Shown here one piece after another: positions 13,301 through 24,299 of a stretch of 64,000 bases of DNA. Numbering within the stretch: the first letter of the stretch is position 1; each line of letters begins with the position of its first letter. Source of the stretch: Dioscorea cayenensis subsp. rotundata (Eukaryota > Streptophyta > Magnoliopsida > Dioscoreales > Dioscoreaceae); NCBI RefSeq assembly GCF_009730915.1, contig NC_052474.1:28501-92500 (forward strand), given 5' to 3'. Made by a program: the position numbers and the translations under genes. The notes beneath the pieces are model-generated. The model did no database searches and was not told where the DNA came from. It saw only the letters and a list, made by a program, of their open reading frames with translations.

Positions 13301-13933
13301 CGTCCCCAATTTTATGTGGCTTAGGATGCTTTTGAGGATTGCCTTTCCTATATATCTGGCCGCCAAGATCATGATCACTCTTTGATTTGTTTCTTCATGC
13401 ATGGTGCCTCTAAAATTAAATTCAATTGTTGTATGTATTTAAACCAAACTCAGCATCTATGTAAATATCACATGACTGCTATTAGTACAGTAGTTGATAG
13501 ACAATCCAAATATTCTAAAATCTGGTGGTAGGGTAGCTAAGGTGAATATTAAGAATAAAACATAAGTACTCTTTTAAAAAGTAAACACAAAAATGTGAGT
13601 TGAGTTACATATGGCCATTTTCTTTTTTTCAATGGTAAATGAAAGTTATGGAACGGTACTTACAATATAATAACGAAAAAATCAAAACAAATAAACTTGC
13701 TCTTTCTTTTAATTTATGTTTTAAATGGCTCTTTGTGTGTGGCACCACATGAAAGTGCTTTCCTAGCTTCTGTTTGTCTGGCAACTGCCAATAAGCCCAC
13801 TCGATCACCAACGGAATCTCATATATATATATATATATATATAACCCACTCTTCTCCTCTTTCTCTCTAGCTCTGGGTCTGGATCTGGCTCATCAGTCTC
13901 TACCTTTAGCTCAGAATCTCAATCTATCAAAGA

Positions 13934-13961
<28 letters not shown>
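10374..13961. other. AT-rich intergenic region with microsatellites and possible retroelement debris
   Basis: An (AT)n run lies at about 10572-10594, another at 13821-13843, and a third at 13935-13960 directly before the next start codon. At about 12665-12720 the wording (gatttaacgagctttgac, then tgcctatgtcctcgg) resembles a short phrase common in plant retroelement debris. A possible B-box-like gggttcaaac occurs on the minus strand near 11325. I see no supported gene. Confidence 0.5.
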
Positions 13962-13964
<3 letters not shown>

Positions 13965-14261
13965 GCTGCAGGTTTCAGTGTGTTGCATGCTTTGCTTGTT
14001 GTTGATGTTCTAGCCACACTAGCAATGGCAAGGTTCCTTCCTATGAATGTCATCAGTGAGCCACCATCTTCCACTCCATTCATGATCAGAGATTCCTCAC
14101 CAGTCTCGGGAGAACCAGTGGCATCACAAGCCGGAATTGATCGACCGGATAAATCTATCGCCGGAGCTGAAGTCATACTCGGAGGCTTCGCCACTGTTTT
14201 CCTAGCCGTCATATTTGCTTATATTCGTGTCACCAGGAAGACATCAAAGAGCCGCACTTAG
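13962..14261 (+). CDS. Small secreted or membrane-anchored plant protein, uncharacterised
   Basis: A single-exon frame of 99 aa. A hydrophobic N-terminal segment (about 1-22, ending near LATLAMARF) fits a signal peptide. It is followed by a hydrophilic Ser/Pro-rich stretch, then the sequence DKSIAGAEVILGGFATVFLA (from about residue 66), which leads into a transmembrane helix and a basic cytosolic tail, VTRKTSKSRT. This 'signal peptide, short linker, AGGxVILGG transmembrane helix, basic tail' design recurs in small plant membrane proteins of unknown role. The start is the first ATG after an (AT)n tract at 13935-13960 that sits in the presumed 5' leader. A CT-rich stretch and a T-rich 3' flank frame the gene. 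No function can be assigned. Confidence 0.7.
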
Positions 14262-15556
14262 TTGTTGCTTTTTTCTTTCTTTCTTTCTTTCTTTTTTTTT
14301 TTTTACCTTTTTTCACCTTGTATCATGAATCATGATCATGTTAACTTGATAATAATATATAATTACTTCATTTTTATGTGTGTTCTTCTGTCAAGGTGTG
14401 CAATGGATTTCTTTACTTTGTATATGCGTGATGCTCTCTCTTCTGTGTCTTTCACTATAATTTTTCAAACTTTAAATTTTTTTTTTTTTTCTTTTTTCTT
14501 CTTGGCAGGCAGGAAGATGTTCGTATGTTTCGTTTGTCACAGTCTGGTAGATCAAGAGGTTTTTGTTAGAAATATTCAAAAATGGTACAATTGAAATATT
14601 AAGTATTTCTCTTTGGTGATAAATGGTGGATATGTCTCTTAAATTTAATTTCTTATTGACAACAGTATCACTGGTATAGAAAGGACAGTCAGACAGCTGG
14701 TTAAGAGATCTTATGAGTAGGTACTAGTTATATATATATATATTATATATTTTATATATACATGCATGCACGAGAAAAGAAAAGAAAAGAAAAGAAACAA
14801 ACAAAACGAGTCAGTAATGTGCTTTCAATTAAATTAAGCTGATAAATAAAGAGGATTCCTGTCTTCCATTTGTTATAAACGAGATGGTCAATCTTATACC
14901 ATTAAATTGTTTTTTTATCAGTGAATCAAATCAAAATTAGTGTTCAGCTCTCCATAACGTTAGGAGACTACTAAAATATTAAACCAAATGGCAGAAGGTA
15001 TCATTACTTTAGAATATTTCTGGTGCTTCTTTTCAAAAACCTTGACATTGAATACATTGAATATATGCAGCAGCTTTGTCCAGTATGTTGCAGTAAAAAC
15101 TTAATTATTCATCTGAGCTGGTAAAAACAAGAAACAGTTAAATGTGAACTTGATGATACTCAGAAAATTCAGAAAACTGGAATTTGATTGTAGGTTGATT
15201 CAAGCATTGAATGAACACAGAGTTTAGTAGTTGAGCTCTCACCTCAGAAGCATAGCTGTCTAAATTAATGCACTCGAACTCATTGAAGTTAATTAAACCT
15301 TTCTTCCTTCACTCCGTGTGGGCACCAGGTTGACATGTTTCTCTCTTCATATAATTAGTTTTTTTTTTAAAAAAAAAAATTCTTTTTTTAAAAATGTTGA
15401 CCATTAATGCCACTGCATTCAAATTTTATCTTAGAATATTCACACAAATGTAAATCTACGACACTTTTGCTTTAATAAACAAAGGTATATTATATATAAC
15501 ATATATTCCATAAGGTTACATGCTTACATTTTTAGAAAATTCACAGCCGTTGGATC
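14262..15556. other. Intergenic region, no gene seen
   Basis: T-rich 3' flank of the small membrane-protein gene, then AT-rich sequence with short tandem (AT)n and AAAAG repeats near 14730-14800. No frame with recognisable protein features. Confidence 0.55.
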
Positions 15557-15633
15557 ATGGATCATGGCCTTCTCAGAAGAAAGGTTATTTTCGTAAATTG
15601 GTCAATCTATGAATACCTCAAAGAGTTTCAACC

Positions 15634-15671
15634 CCTTCGCCTTCGCCTCCGCCTCCGCCTCCGCCTCCGCT
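15634..15671. repeat. CCTTCG/CCTCCG hexanucleotide repeat in the first exon
   Basis: A run of imperfect then perfect six-base units (cttcgc then ctccgc) in the presumed first exon of the downstream membrane-protein gene. In one frame it encodes Arg-Leu repeats and in another Ala-Ser/Ala-Phe repeats. Confidence 0.85.
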
Positions 15672-17028
15672 CGTCGGAGGGATTCCCAATTCGAGGCACG
15701 ATCAAGGCTTCAAATCAGGTTCTCTCCCATATTGCTCCTAGTTGGAAAATCGAATTTTTTTTTTAATGGATTTTGTCGATTTTTGTTATCAATTGCGGTG
15801 TTGCAGTAATTGTAGTTCACATGGAATTGTTCCTGTTTCCATATTCTTCGACTTTGATTGAACCGAAAGAAGTGATTTTTTTCTAGTTTTTAGTTGAGGT
15901 TTTTATGCTGTCAATCGATCGTGGTCTGTGTTTGGTGTTGTTGATCGGAAAACCAGGCCTTTGCCCTCTGATAGATGCATGAAAGAATTAAAGTTAGCTG
16001 GCAATTAGGTTTCAGCTTATGAATTAGAACTAGTTCTGATCTATGATTGATTATGGGGATTTCTGAATCCCCCAATAAGTAGAAAGGCACAACTGATAAG
16101 TTTTGCAGCAAAAACTGGGGAAAATAATTATTTTCATTTAGTGGTCCTGCTCTCCCCTTGCAACAAAGTATAGCATTAGAATCTGCCATTTAGCTTGGAC
16201 TGCAAGAGCTTATTTATTTGTATTTTAGTTGTCAATGAAACCAGAGCCCTTCCTTTAGGCAGGAGGTAATTTGTGCATAAATTATCTTTCAATTTTTAAA
16301 TTAAATATTGAGAAACTGAAATTTTCTTTTAAGCTTCGATTTGTAGACAAGTCAGCTTTTGTATAAATTGTCTTGTAAATTGATTCAAAAGGCCTTCTCT
16401 GGTACCCCATGTTTAATGATATATGTTTTCTTTTTTCAACTTTCTTAGTTTAGAAGAAAATATGTGATAGATAATCCCTGGTCATATAGTTCAGATATGA
16501 GTATTTTTGTTAGTCAATATAAAGAAGTCTGACTGTGGTGACAAACTGATAATGGCTTAAAGGAACACAAGAATAAACAGCCCTTGTACCCTTGCTGAAT
16601 TGATTCCAATGAGAAAAAGAAAAAAAAGTTTCAGCAGAACATAGTGTCTTGGTCTTTATTCTTGAGACCGTTGCATTTATTAAGGATTTTTCACTAGTCT
16701 CTGACTTTTGAGCAAGTTTTGTATGACTTATTGCCTGCCACTATTAGGTCCGTATCATTTTATCTACCACCACTTTTTATTAGCAAGTTACTTATTTCGT
16801 ATTAATGTGATTGTTCTTTGATGCTCATTTTTTTTTTCGTTAGTTATTATCTAATGTTCAAGTCTTTGTTCCAAATCAAATGCCCCCTAGTGGATGATTC
16901 CTATTTGTCATGGGTCTGTATGGTGTGCTAGGATATTTTGCTCTTTTAATCATCTTATTGACTGGATTGTGGAATGCTGAGTTTGTTATATTATTTGCTG
17001 CCAGATAACAAACACCGAGTCTCCAGCC

Positions 17029-18003
17029 ATGAAAGCAATGGCCAGTTTGAATTTGTCTTCCTTTGTTATGAAGAACCATGTGCTGCTCAGAAGCCCATAT
17101 TATAATTGCAGATTTTGGAAAGAGCCTACACCTACACCACAAAGAGTAGTCCCGTTTCCCCAAATGCCCATCAATAATATGTCATTGCTTTGTACAGCAT
17201 TACTCCCATGGGAAGCAGAAGCAGCCTTGCCTTATTCAGTCAAAGATGATGACCAAAGCATCATTAAAGGTCCCAATGTCGTTGACCCTTTTCCTGTTGA
17301 TGCATCAGAGGATGCTCCAGAACTTCCTAATTCCAAGCACAAAGATGAAGGAGAGTCTTTCCAGCTACTTAAATTGCCAATGTGGCTCATAGGTCCTTCA
17401 GTTCTACTAATGACCGGCATGGTTCCTACATTGTGGCTGCCTTTATCTTCTGTATTCGTAGGTCCCAACATTGCTGGTCTTCTCTCTATAGTTGGACTTG
17501 ACTGCATTTTTAACATGGGTGCTACCTTGTTCTTTCTCATGGCTGATGCTTGTGGACGCCCGAAGAGAAGCTCAAACTCAATTGAAAGCCAAGTACCATT
17601 AAGTTACAAGTTATGGAACATGGTTGCTAATGCTGTGGGCTTTGCTGCTCCTTTGTTAATGCTAATGGCCTCATCAAGAGGTACTCTCCAGCCACCATTG
17701 CCATTCATCTCATTCGCAGTGATGCTTGGACCTTATCTTCTACTGCTGGCTGTACAAGTATTGACTGAGGCACTGACATGGCAATGGAAGTCTCCAGTTT
17801 GGTTGGTTGCCCCTGTAGTCTATGAGGTTTACAGGGTGTTACAGTTGATGAGGGGAATAAAGTTGGGGATTGAGATTGGAGCACCAGCATGGTCAGTGGA
17901 AAGCATCAGATTTTTGGTCTCTTGGTGGGTCTTGATTCTTGGAGTTCAGCTCTTCAGAGTTGCTTGGTTTTCTGGTTATACTGCAAGGAATCAGCACGAC
18001 TAG
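17029..18003 (+). CDS. Multi-pass membrane protein, probably plastid-targeted, uncharacterised
   Basis: The main exon encodes 324 aa from ATG 17029. The first ~70 residues are poor in acidic residues and rich in Ser/Asn/Arg/Pro, which fits a transit peptide. About six hydrophobic segments follow, for example around LPMWLIGPSVLLMTGMVPTL, MGATLFFLMADACG, PYLLLLAVQVLTEA and FLVSWWVLILGVQLFRV. The last exon starts at 17005 after a clear acceptor, and an upstream exon ends at a good donor after 15718. The frame stays open across this junction to an ATG at 15557, so a 386-aa product with an Arg-Leu repeat near its N terminus is also possible. I favour the downstream ATG because the upstream peptide is low complexity. 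I do not recognise the family. It resembles unnamed plant plastid membrane proteins. Confidence 0.75.
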   Translation: MKAMASLNLSSFVMKNHVLLRSPYYNCRFWKEPTPTPQRVVPFPQMPINNMSLLCTALLPWEAEAALPYSVKDDDQSIIKGPNVVDPFPVDASEDAPELPNSKHKDEGESFQLLKLPMWLIGPSVLLMTGMVPTLWLPLSSVFVGPNIAGLLSIVGLDCIFNMGATLFFLMADACGRPKRSSNSIESQVPLSYKLWNMVANAVGFAAPLLMLMASSRGTLQPPLPFISFAVMLGPYLLLLAVQVLTEALTWQWKSPVWLVAPVVYEVYRVLQLMRGIKLGIEIGAPAWSVESIRFLVSWWVLILGVQLFRVAWFSGYTARNQHD

Positions 18004-19817
18004 TAGTAATGTGCAACATGTATGTGTTCTGTTTTTATAAGTTTTGTGGATTTTCTACGTACATATTATCGTCATTTTTAAGTTTTCATCTTTTTTATTA
18101 TATGTATGCAATTATGCAAAGCAGAGTGGATATTTTTACATATAATGGATAAGTTTTCCCGAACGTTGTAGATGTTGAGTTGGCATTCATGTTTTCTCTC
18201 TCTTTTTTATTTTAAGACTTGAAATTTTTTTTATTATTTAAATTTAAATTTTTAATAGTAAATGATAAACCGAAAACAACACACTATAGGGTTTGTGGTT
18301 TACACTATAGGGTTAGGATTTTAGGTTTTAAGTTTAAGTTTTTAGATTTTTAGATATATGATTTTGCAGTATTTTTTTTTTATTTTTTTGAAAAAAGTGA
18401 ATAAACAGATTTTGTGGTATTTGCATTTAAGATTTTAGATATAGTTTTATATATTTTTTAAAATTTTAAAAATTTGAGAATTTTTAATGTTTAAATTTAA
18501 AGCTTATATAAAAAGAAATGATGTGGATAGTAAAGTTTGGAAAACTTATTCGAGAAAATCTATTCGGTTTAAATAACATTATTTCTCGTTTAATTTCTAG
18601 TATATCCTAAATGATGGTGGTTGCCACCACTTTGATTAAAAACTTAAGAATGGAAAAAAAGTTTAGATATCCAACGTCTTAATATTGGAAAAAAAATATA
18701 GATGTCCAACAATATCAACTTTTTATTCTTAAGATAAAAAGATAGGTTTTTTTTTTTTAAAACCAAAATGGTTGAACATTGCTTTGATGAGGAAAAAGGT
18801 ACAATATAAACAAAAAGTTTTTAACAGATTAACCCACTTATTATAGTTAAATTAACCTATTTTTTTTCACTTTATAAATAAAGAATCTATAATTTTTGAA
18901 TGGGTTCATGTGAAATCTAAACAAAGAGTAAGTGTTTTCGATACATCTACAATTTAAATAAGTATTTTTTTTTTCAAAGAAAAATAGATATAGTAGTGCA
19001 CTAGAGTGATTTAATGAGCCCTTCAAAAGAAATAACATTTTTTTATAAAAAATTCATAAATAATGAATGAATAATTTTGTTATAATATTTTATACTATAT
19101 TATATAGTATATGTATAGCATTATAATAGCACTATTGATTGATCCGTCTGTCCATTCATTATTCTCATAACATTCTGCAACACGGTAATAAATTTTTCTA
19201 AATAAATGAATCTACAATTTAAGCGGATAGCAAACACTTCTGATCCAGAAAACTCTTAATAACTCTTCCTGGTTTTTGAACAAGCGGTGCACACTTCAAA
19301 ACAAATAGATTCGATATTTGAGCTGATAACAACGGATATCTTTGATCCAAGTTTCTGAAGGAAGCTCATGTTTATAGCTCTTGAGTCAATTTTGGGCGTT
19401 GACCATAAACACTTGTTGACTGAACCATGCCCGATTAACTCCGGCTCGGGCTACTCGAGGCTGTTTTCTGGTTGATCCGAGTCCGATGATCTGTTCCTCT
19501 TCTTTGATTTTACTGCAAGTGCTAAAAACTTCATTTTTGGTCTTCTGTTTTGATTGCTCGTAAGGTGTTTGATTAAATGTTTCAGAGAAGTAAACTTGGT
19601 ACTTCGCTGCACTTCTTGTGAATAAAATTAACTGATTGCTTTCAGTTTTTTATTCTACTACTACGAGTGCGATTTTTCATATGGTTTTTCATCTTGTCTT
19701 TGATTCTGTTTAATTGCAGGGTAGGTGTTCGAATAATTGTCTCTGAGTGAGAAGAAAAGTTAGCAATTTGCTAGCTGTGATTCTTGTGGAGAAAACCAAT
19801 TTCGCTTATTTGTATAG
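18004..19817. other. AT-rich intergenic region with degenerate telomere-like sequence
   Basis: At about 18270-18440 the plus strand carries many spaced variants of ttagggttt/ttaggattt (tatagggtttgtgg, agggttaggattttagg). This is a degenerate telomere-like tract. The rest is AT-rich without a supported gene. Confidence 0.5.
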
Positions 19818-20408
19818 ATGCCGATTAAACCTCCCCACCCTCGCATCCTGCATGCGAAATGCCCAGGCAGTGCTTCGCAACATCAATGTCTCAGTGCACG
19901 ATGGCTCTGCGCTTGTTTTGACCGGCACCAATGGCTCTGGAAAGACCACCTTCCTGCGCATGCTTGCAGGCTTTTCACGCCCTTAGGCCGGTGAAATACT
20001 CTGGAATGGCCATGACATCACAAATGAATTGGCTTTCATTCTAAGATGCTATAAAAGATAAGCTTACAGTCCAGTTTTTTGAAATTCTTGAAGGGAAAAA
20101 GCGGGAAAGCCAAGGGAGCTCTTGAACTCATGGGACTTGGTAGGCTTGTGAATGAGAAGGCTAGAATGCTTTCTATGGGTCAAAGGAGAAGGCTTCAGTT
20201 GTCTAGATTGCTGGCGATTGACAGGCCAATATGGTTGCTTGATGAGGCTTCTGATGAAGGTGTTCAGTTGTTAGAGTATATAATTGCAGAACATAGGAAA
20301 CAAGGAGGGATTGTGTTCGTGGCCACGCATTTGCCCATTCAGATCGAAGATGCAATGCTCCCACAAAGGTTTCCAACAAGGATGACCATGGTTGATCTGC
20401 TTGATTGA
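19818..20408 (+). pseudogene. Decayed copy of the cytochrome c maturation ATPase gene CCMA/ABCI1
   Basis: Conceptual translation gives stretches of the plant ABC transporter I family member 1 (mitochondrial CcmA-like ATPase): SCMRNAQAVLRNINVSVHD, Walker A GTNGSGKTT, FLRMLAGFSRP, GEILWNGHDIT, ALELMGLGRLVNEKARMLSM, the signature-like SMGQRRRLQLSRLLAIDRP, and EYIIAEHRKQGGIVFVATHLP. The copy is broken in several ways: a frameshift between the probable ATG (19818) and the conserved region, a TAG at 19984-19986, loss of about 25 residues after HDIT, another frameshift near 20097, and a small deletion just after the Walker B motif (LLDEASDEG). Absence of evident introns would fit a retrocopy, but a decayed segmental duplicate is equally possible. 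A functional CCMA gene must lie elsewhere. Confidence 0.85.
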
Positions 20409-21004
20409 TCATATATAGACATCCTTGTATCTTGCTCACTATGAATCCTAAATGTTCTTGTAAATCTTTCTTCTTTGCTTTGTTTAGTGGGTGGTCATTT
20501 ACTTTTCAATTAATGTATGGACAACATTAATGAGCATTGATGATGCTTGTTTATGATCGTAATTGTGCTTGCTAGAGAGTAGTAAACTCTTTACGTGTAT
20601 TGAATAACAGTGTGGTGAATTTCATTATGCTATCATGATTGTCATTGCATACAATATTTTTGTGTATGTGTTGTCATGAATGAACAGTTTGACACTACCG
20701 GCTTCCATTCATGATTAATTCACAAGCCTTAATTGATTAATTCATGGGTTGATGTTTGGCTATTCTTGGCAGCCTGTTAGCATTACACGGAATTAAGCAA
20801 GGTCACGTAATTCTAGTGTCACGTAATGGAGAAATTTATAAATAACAAAAATAAATATCTATAAGAACTGATAACAATTAATTTATTTATTATGCACTTA
20901 GTTTGTACGCACTTACTAATCAAGAGAACAATCAACTAAACATATACTAATATTAATCTAACTGACGGATTAAAGACAAGCATATCTATGCATAATAAAC
21001 ATGA
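20409..21004. other. Intergenic region, no gene seen
   Basis: AT-rich stretch between the ABCI1 pseudogene and the 3' end of the ubiquitin-like gene on the opposite strand. It holds only short frames without recognisable content. Confidence 0.55.
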
Positions 21005-21316
21005 TCAGATATAGAGGACAAGAGCAGTAGCTGCAGCGGCAGCACCACCACCACCACCGCGCAGTCGGAGAACAAGATATATAGTGGAACCACTCTGAAT
21101 TTGGTAGTCAGCCAAAGTCCAATCATCCTCAAGCTGCTTCCCAGAAAAGACAAGCCTCTGTTCTTCAATGGCAATGTCCTGTTTCTCTTTGATCTTGTGT
21201 TTGATATTCAAGATGGTGTCTGAATTCTCTACTTGCAGTTGGATGCTCTTCCCAGTCAGTGTCCTTATATAGATGGTCATCATCCCACCCAAAAGAGGCA
21301 CCATCATCCTATGCAT
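21005..21316 (-). CDS. Divergent ubiquitin-like protein with C-terminal extension
   Basis: The minus-strand exon starts at an acceptor directly before ATG 21316 and encodes 103 aa. A good donor at about 21424 ends an upstream leader exon. Met13 (21280) aligns with ubiquitin Met1 and is an alternative start. The domain [20 protein letters not shown] to LVLRLRGG fits all 76 ubiquitin positions without a gap. In ubiquitin numbering K11, K27, K29, K33 and K48 are kept, K6 is Arg, K63 is Ser, I44 is Val and H68 is Tyr. R72 and the LRGG tail are kept, so UBA1-type activation is plausible after processing. A 15-residue tail of Gly, Ala and hydrophobic residues follows Gly76 and would have to be cleaved by a deubiquitinase. 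Divergence is well beyond the near-invariant plant ubiquitins, so this may be a specialised modifier or a decaying copy. Confidence 0.78.
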   Translation of the reverse strand: MHRMMVPLLGGMMTIYIRTLTGKSIQLQVENSDTILNIKHKIKEKQDIAIEEQRLVFSGKQLEDDWTLADYQIQSGSTIYLVLRLRGGGGGAAAAATALVLYI

Positions 21317-22149
21317 CTGCAAATATATATATACTTTTAGTAATGTTCTAATATTATATATATATATATATATATATGATATGAAAGGAAGCACTGAGAG
21401 ATGAAGGAAGAGGTACGTATACCTTGGAGAGATGAGAGAAGAGAAGACAGATGAAATAAAATGTAAAAAGAAAAAGAATTGGGAGATACTTATAGTGAAG
21501 GATTGAGGATAAGTAAACTTACTTTAAACTCATGCATTTCAAATTAAGCTATCTGATTAAACCCGTATGTATATCTTAAAAATATCTAAAATAATATTAA
21601 TTTAGTCTATTGATAAATATTGATAAACCATATAAATACATTAATTAAACACCTCTATTTTTTTTTTTTGTTGCCTTTTCAATTATTTCCTATCTGTTGT
21701 AGTTTGTTAAAGACCTTGGTCTTGTATTTAATTTTTTAAATATATTTAAAAAAAATGAATGACTAAAATAAAAGGATATAAATAGTTTCAATTGCAGAGT
21801 ACAGTATTAAAAATTGGTTAAAATTATTAATGATAGAGATTACGATCCTTTTATTTTGGGATATATATGTAACAGAAAATATCACCATGCATGAGAGATT
21901 TTAAATGGGCAAATAAATTAATTCTATCCAACCTTTTAAATGAAAAGAAGAATGACCTTTGTAAAAAAAATAAATTACAATTAAAACTATTAATTAATTA
22001 CGAGCAAAACCAATATATATATAAATAAGAAGAAACACAATAATACGTAGTAAGGGAGCTCCATTAGGTTTCGGCCTAGCTCACTGGTTTTCCGACCCAG
22101 AAGGCCGGCGACACCGATCCAAACCGGGGAAGACGACGTTGATGACGAG
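21317..22149. other. Shared upstream region of the ubiquitin-like (-) and VAP27-type (+) genes
   Basis: The region between the two divergent genes contains an (AT)n run at about 21355-21378 inside the leader intron of the ubiquitin-like gene, an AT-rich stretch, and the GC-richer 5' leader of the VAP27 gene from about 22070. I see no further gene. Confidence 0.55.
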
Positions 22150-24299
22150 ATGAGCTCCGGGGAGCTTCTCGCTATCCACCCACCTGAACTCAAGTTCCCT
22201 TGTAAGTGCCTTGTTTGTTTTTTTGTTTTTTTTTTTATTTATGTGGACAAATTATTTTAATTAAACACATAATTATTATTATTAGTATTATTCCTTAATA
22301 ATATATTTAGAGATGCTAAACTCTCAATTTATTCATAGAAGTTAAGTGTCTTACACGTTAGAATATTCTACGGTAATCGAGTTGCAGTGGATGATAATGT
22401 CTTTGGGAATAAGATTATTTGATTGCTTTCTTGATTAATTGATTGAAATGAGTTTTTATTTATTTATTTATTTATTTGGGAAGTTGAACTGAAGAAGCGG
22501 CCATCGTGTTTGCTTGAGTTGTCCAACAAGACAGATGATTATGTGGCTTTCAAGGTAAAATCTTTGTTCTTCTTTCTTTGTGTCTTTCTTTTATTTATCT
22601 GGATTTAATTCTGAGTGAACCCTCAGCTAGAAATCAATAAGTAAGTATATGAAGTGTTTTTTCTCCTATTATTTAATTTAGACGAGTGTGTGTTGGTATA
22701 TCATATTAATTATGTAGGTTATGACGACGAACCCAACGCAGTACCGCGTGAGGCCGGCCGCTGGAGTCATCTCGCCACGTTCTAAATATGATGTTATTGG
22801 TACAACATTCACTCAAAAAACTGATTATTTTTTTTTTTTTGCACCATTTATAATCAGAAAAAAAAAAATTCATTCTTTCTCGGCGAGATGTAGAGTATGA
22901 TATGAAACTATTTTGTTTGGATTATTGAAAATTCAGTTCATTGAGATTTTTTGTGTTAGAAAAATCTCGTCTTGATTGTTATATGAATTGGTTTCTTTGG
23001 ATTTGTGACGGTACAATAATTTAAAACTTTTTTTAATTGCCTTTTTTTGGCACATTATTATATTATTATATATATATATAGAGAGAGAGATGAACTGGTT
23101 TGTTTGGATAAGTGCCAATGCAATTGGTTGATACTAACAGAGTTTTCCTTTTTTGCTAAGAGTTTGTTATGGAGTGGGGGTTTTTTTCCTTTTGGATTAC
23201 TGATAATGCAAGCAATTGATTGACAATCACTGAATTTTCTTCATTTCATGTGAAAAAAATCTCAACACAAGATATCATTAAACAATACAAAGAGTTTTGA
23301 AATGAAATGTTCTCTTTGAATTTAGTGACAATGCATGCTCCGAGGGCAATACCGCCTGCCATGGAAAGCAGGGACAGATTTCTTGTCCAGAGCGTAGTCA
23401 CAAGTGATGCTACTTCCTCTACCATTGAAATGGTATTTAATGTTTTAATTTCCAAGTCAATTTTGGTCTTTGAGATTGAGAATGTGTTGCTGCTATTTTC
23501 CAAATTTAATTGTATTAAAACATGATGATGTTTAGTTCAGTAAAGAATCCGGTAATGTCATTGAGGAAGTGATATTGAGAGTTGTTTATGTGCCTAAACC
23601 TCAATCATCTTCTGCCGTGCTGGATGAACTGGAAGAGCCACAACCACCACCACCTCCTCATCCTTCTAATCATGCCAATGGAAGCACAGCTACTGCTACT
23701 GTGAGTTACATCATTGTGTTCATCTTTCCATCAATGGATTGTTTTCTGAAAGAGAATTTAATGAATGTGTGAGATGATGTTTTTGTTTATAGGGACAGAA
23801 AGAAAGTGTTGAGAGGATGGATACACCACCTGAGCCTGAGGTTAGTGGGTTTTATGTCTTGTCTCTGTGTGTGTGTGTGTGTGTGTGGCTTGTTTTTCCC
23901 CTCTTTATTTGTTTGTCTTTGATATTTTGATCTTAATAAAATATAAAACTGTATTCCATGTATTTCATCATAATCATGGAAATTATTCTAATTATGAATG
24001 GTTATTTTAGGTAACAGATTTGATTCATAAGTTGACAGAGGATAAGAAAGTTGCAATGATGAAAAACAAGATGCTTCAACAGCAATTGGTGAGTAAATTT
24101 ATCTCCTCATGTTTCTGTTAATATTCTTCTTATCATATTTTACTCCTAAACAAATGAAAGATGGTTGTTAAACTTCATCATATAACCGCAGGATGATATT
24201 GGCATCAAGATGAAGAATAAACAGCAAGGCAATTTCTCATTCTTCTTTGTAGCGGTGGCTCTCTTGATTGGAGTATACATTGGCTACTACCATGTGTGA
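22150..24299 (+). CDS. VAP27-type vesicle-associated membrane protein (MSP domain)
   Basis: Eight exons join in phase: 22150-22201, 22484-22554, 22718-22799, 23326-23432, 23536-23700, 23793-23840, 24011-24088 and 24192-24299, giving 236 aa. An N-terminal MSP domain (about 5-128) starts GELLAIHPPELKFPFELKK and includes CLLELSNKTDDYVAFK and FLVQSV. A Pro/Ala-rich linker follows, then a coiled coil (VTDLIHKLTEDKKVAMMKNK) and a C-terminal transmembrane anchor, FSFFFVAVALLIGVYIGYYH. VAP27 proteins are ER tail-anchored tethers that bind FFAT-motif partners at ER-plasma membrane contact sites. Here the usual KVKTTNPKKY reads KVMTTNPTQY, so basic residues of the FFAT-binding face are replaced. A (GT)n run lies in the sixth intron (about 23866-23887). 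Confidence 0.93.
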
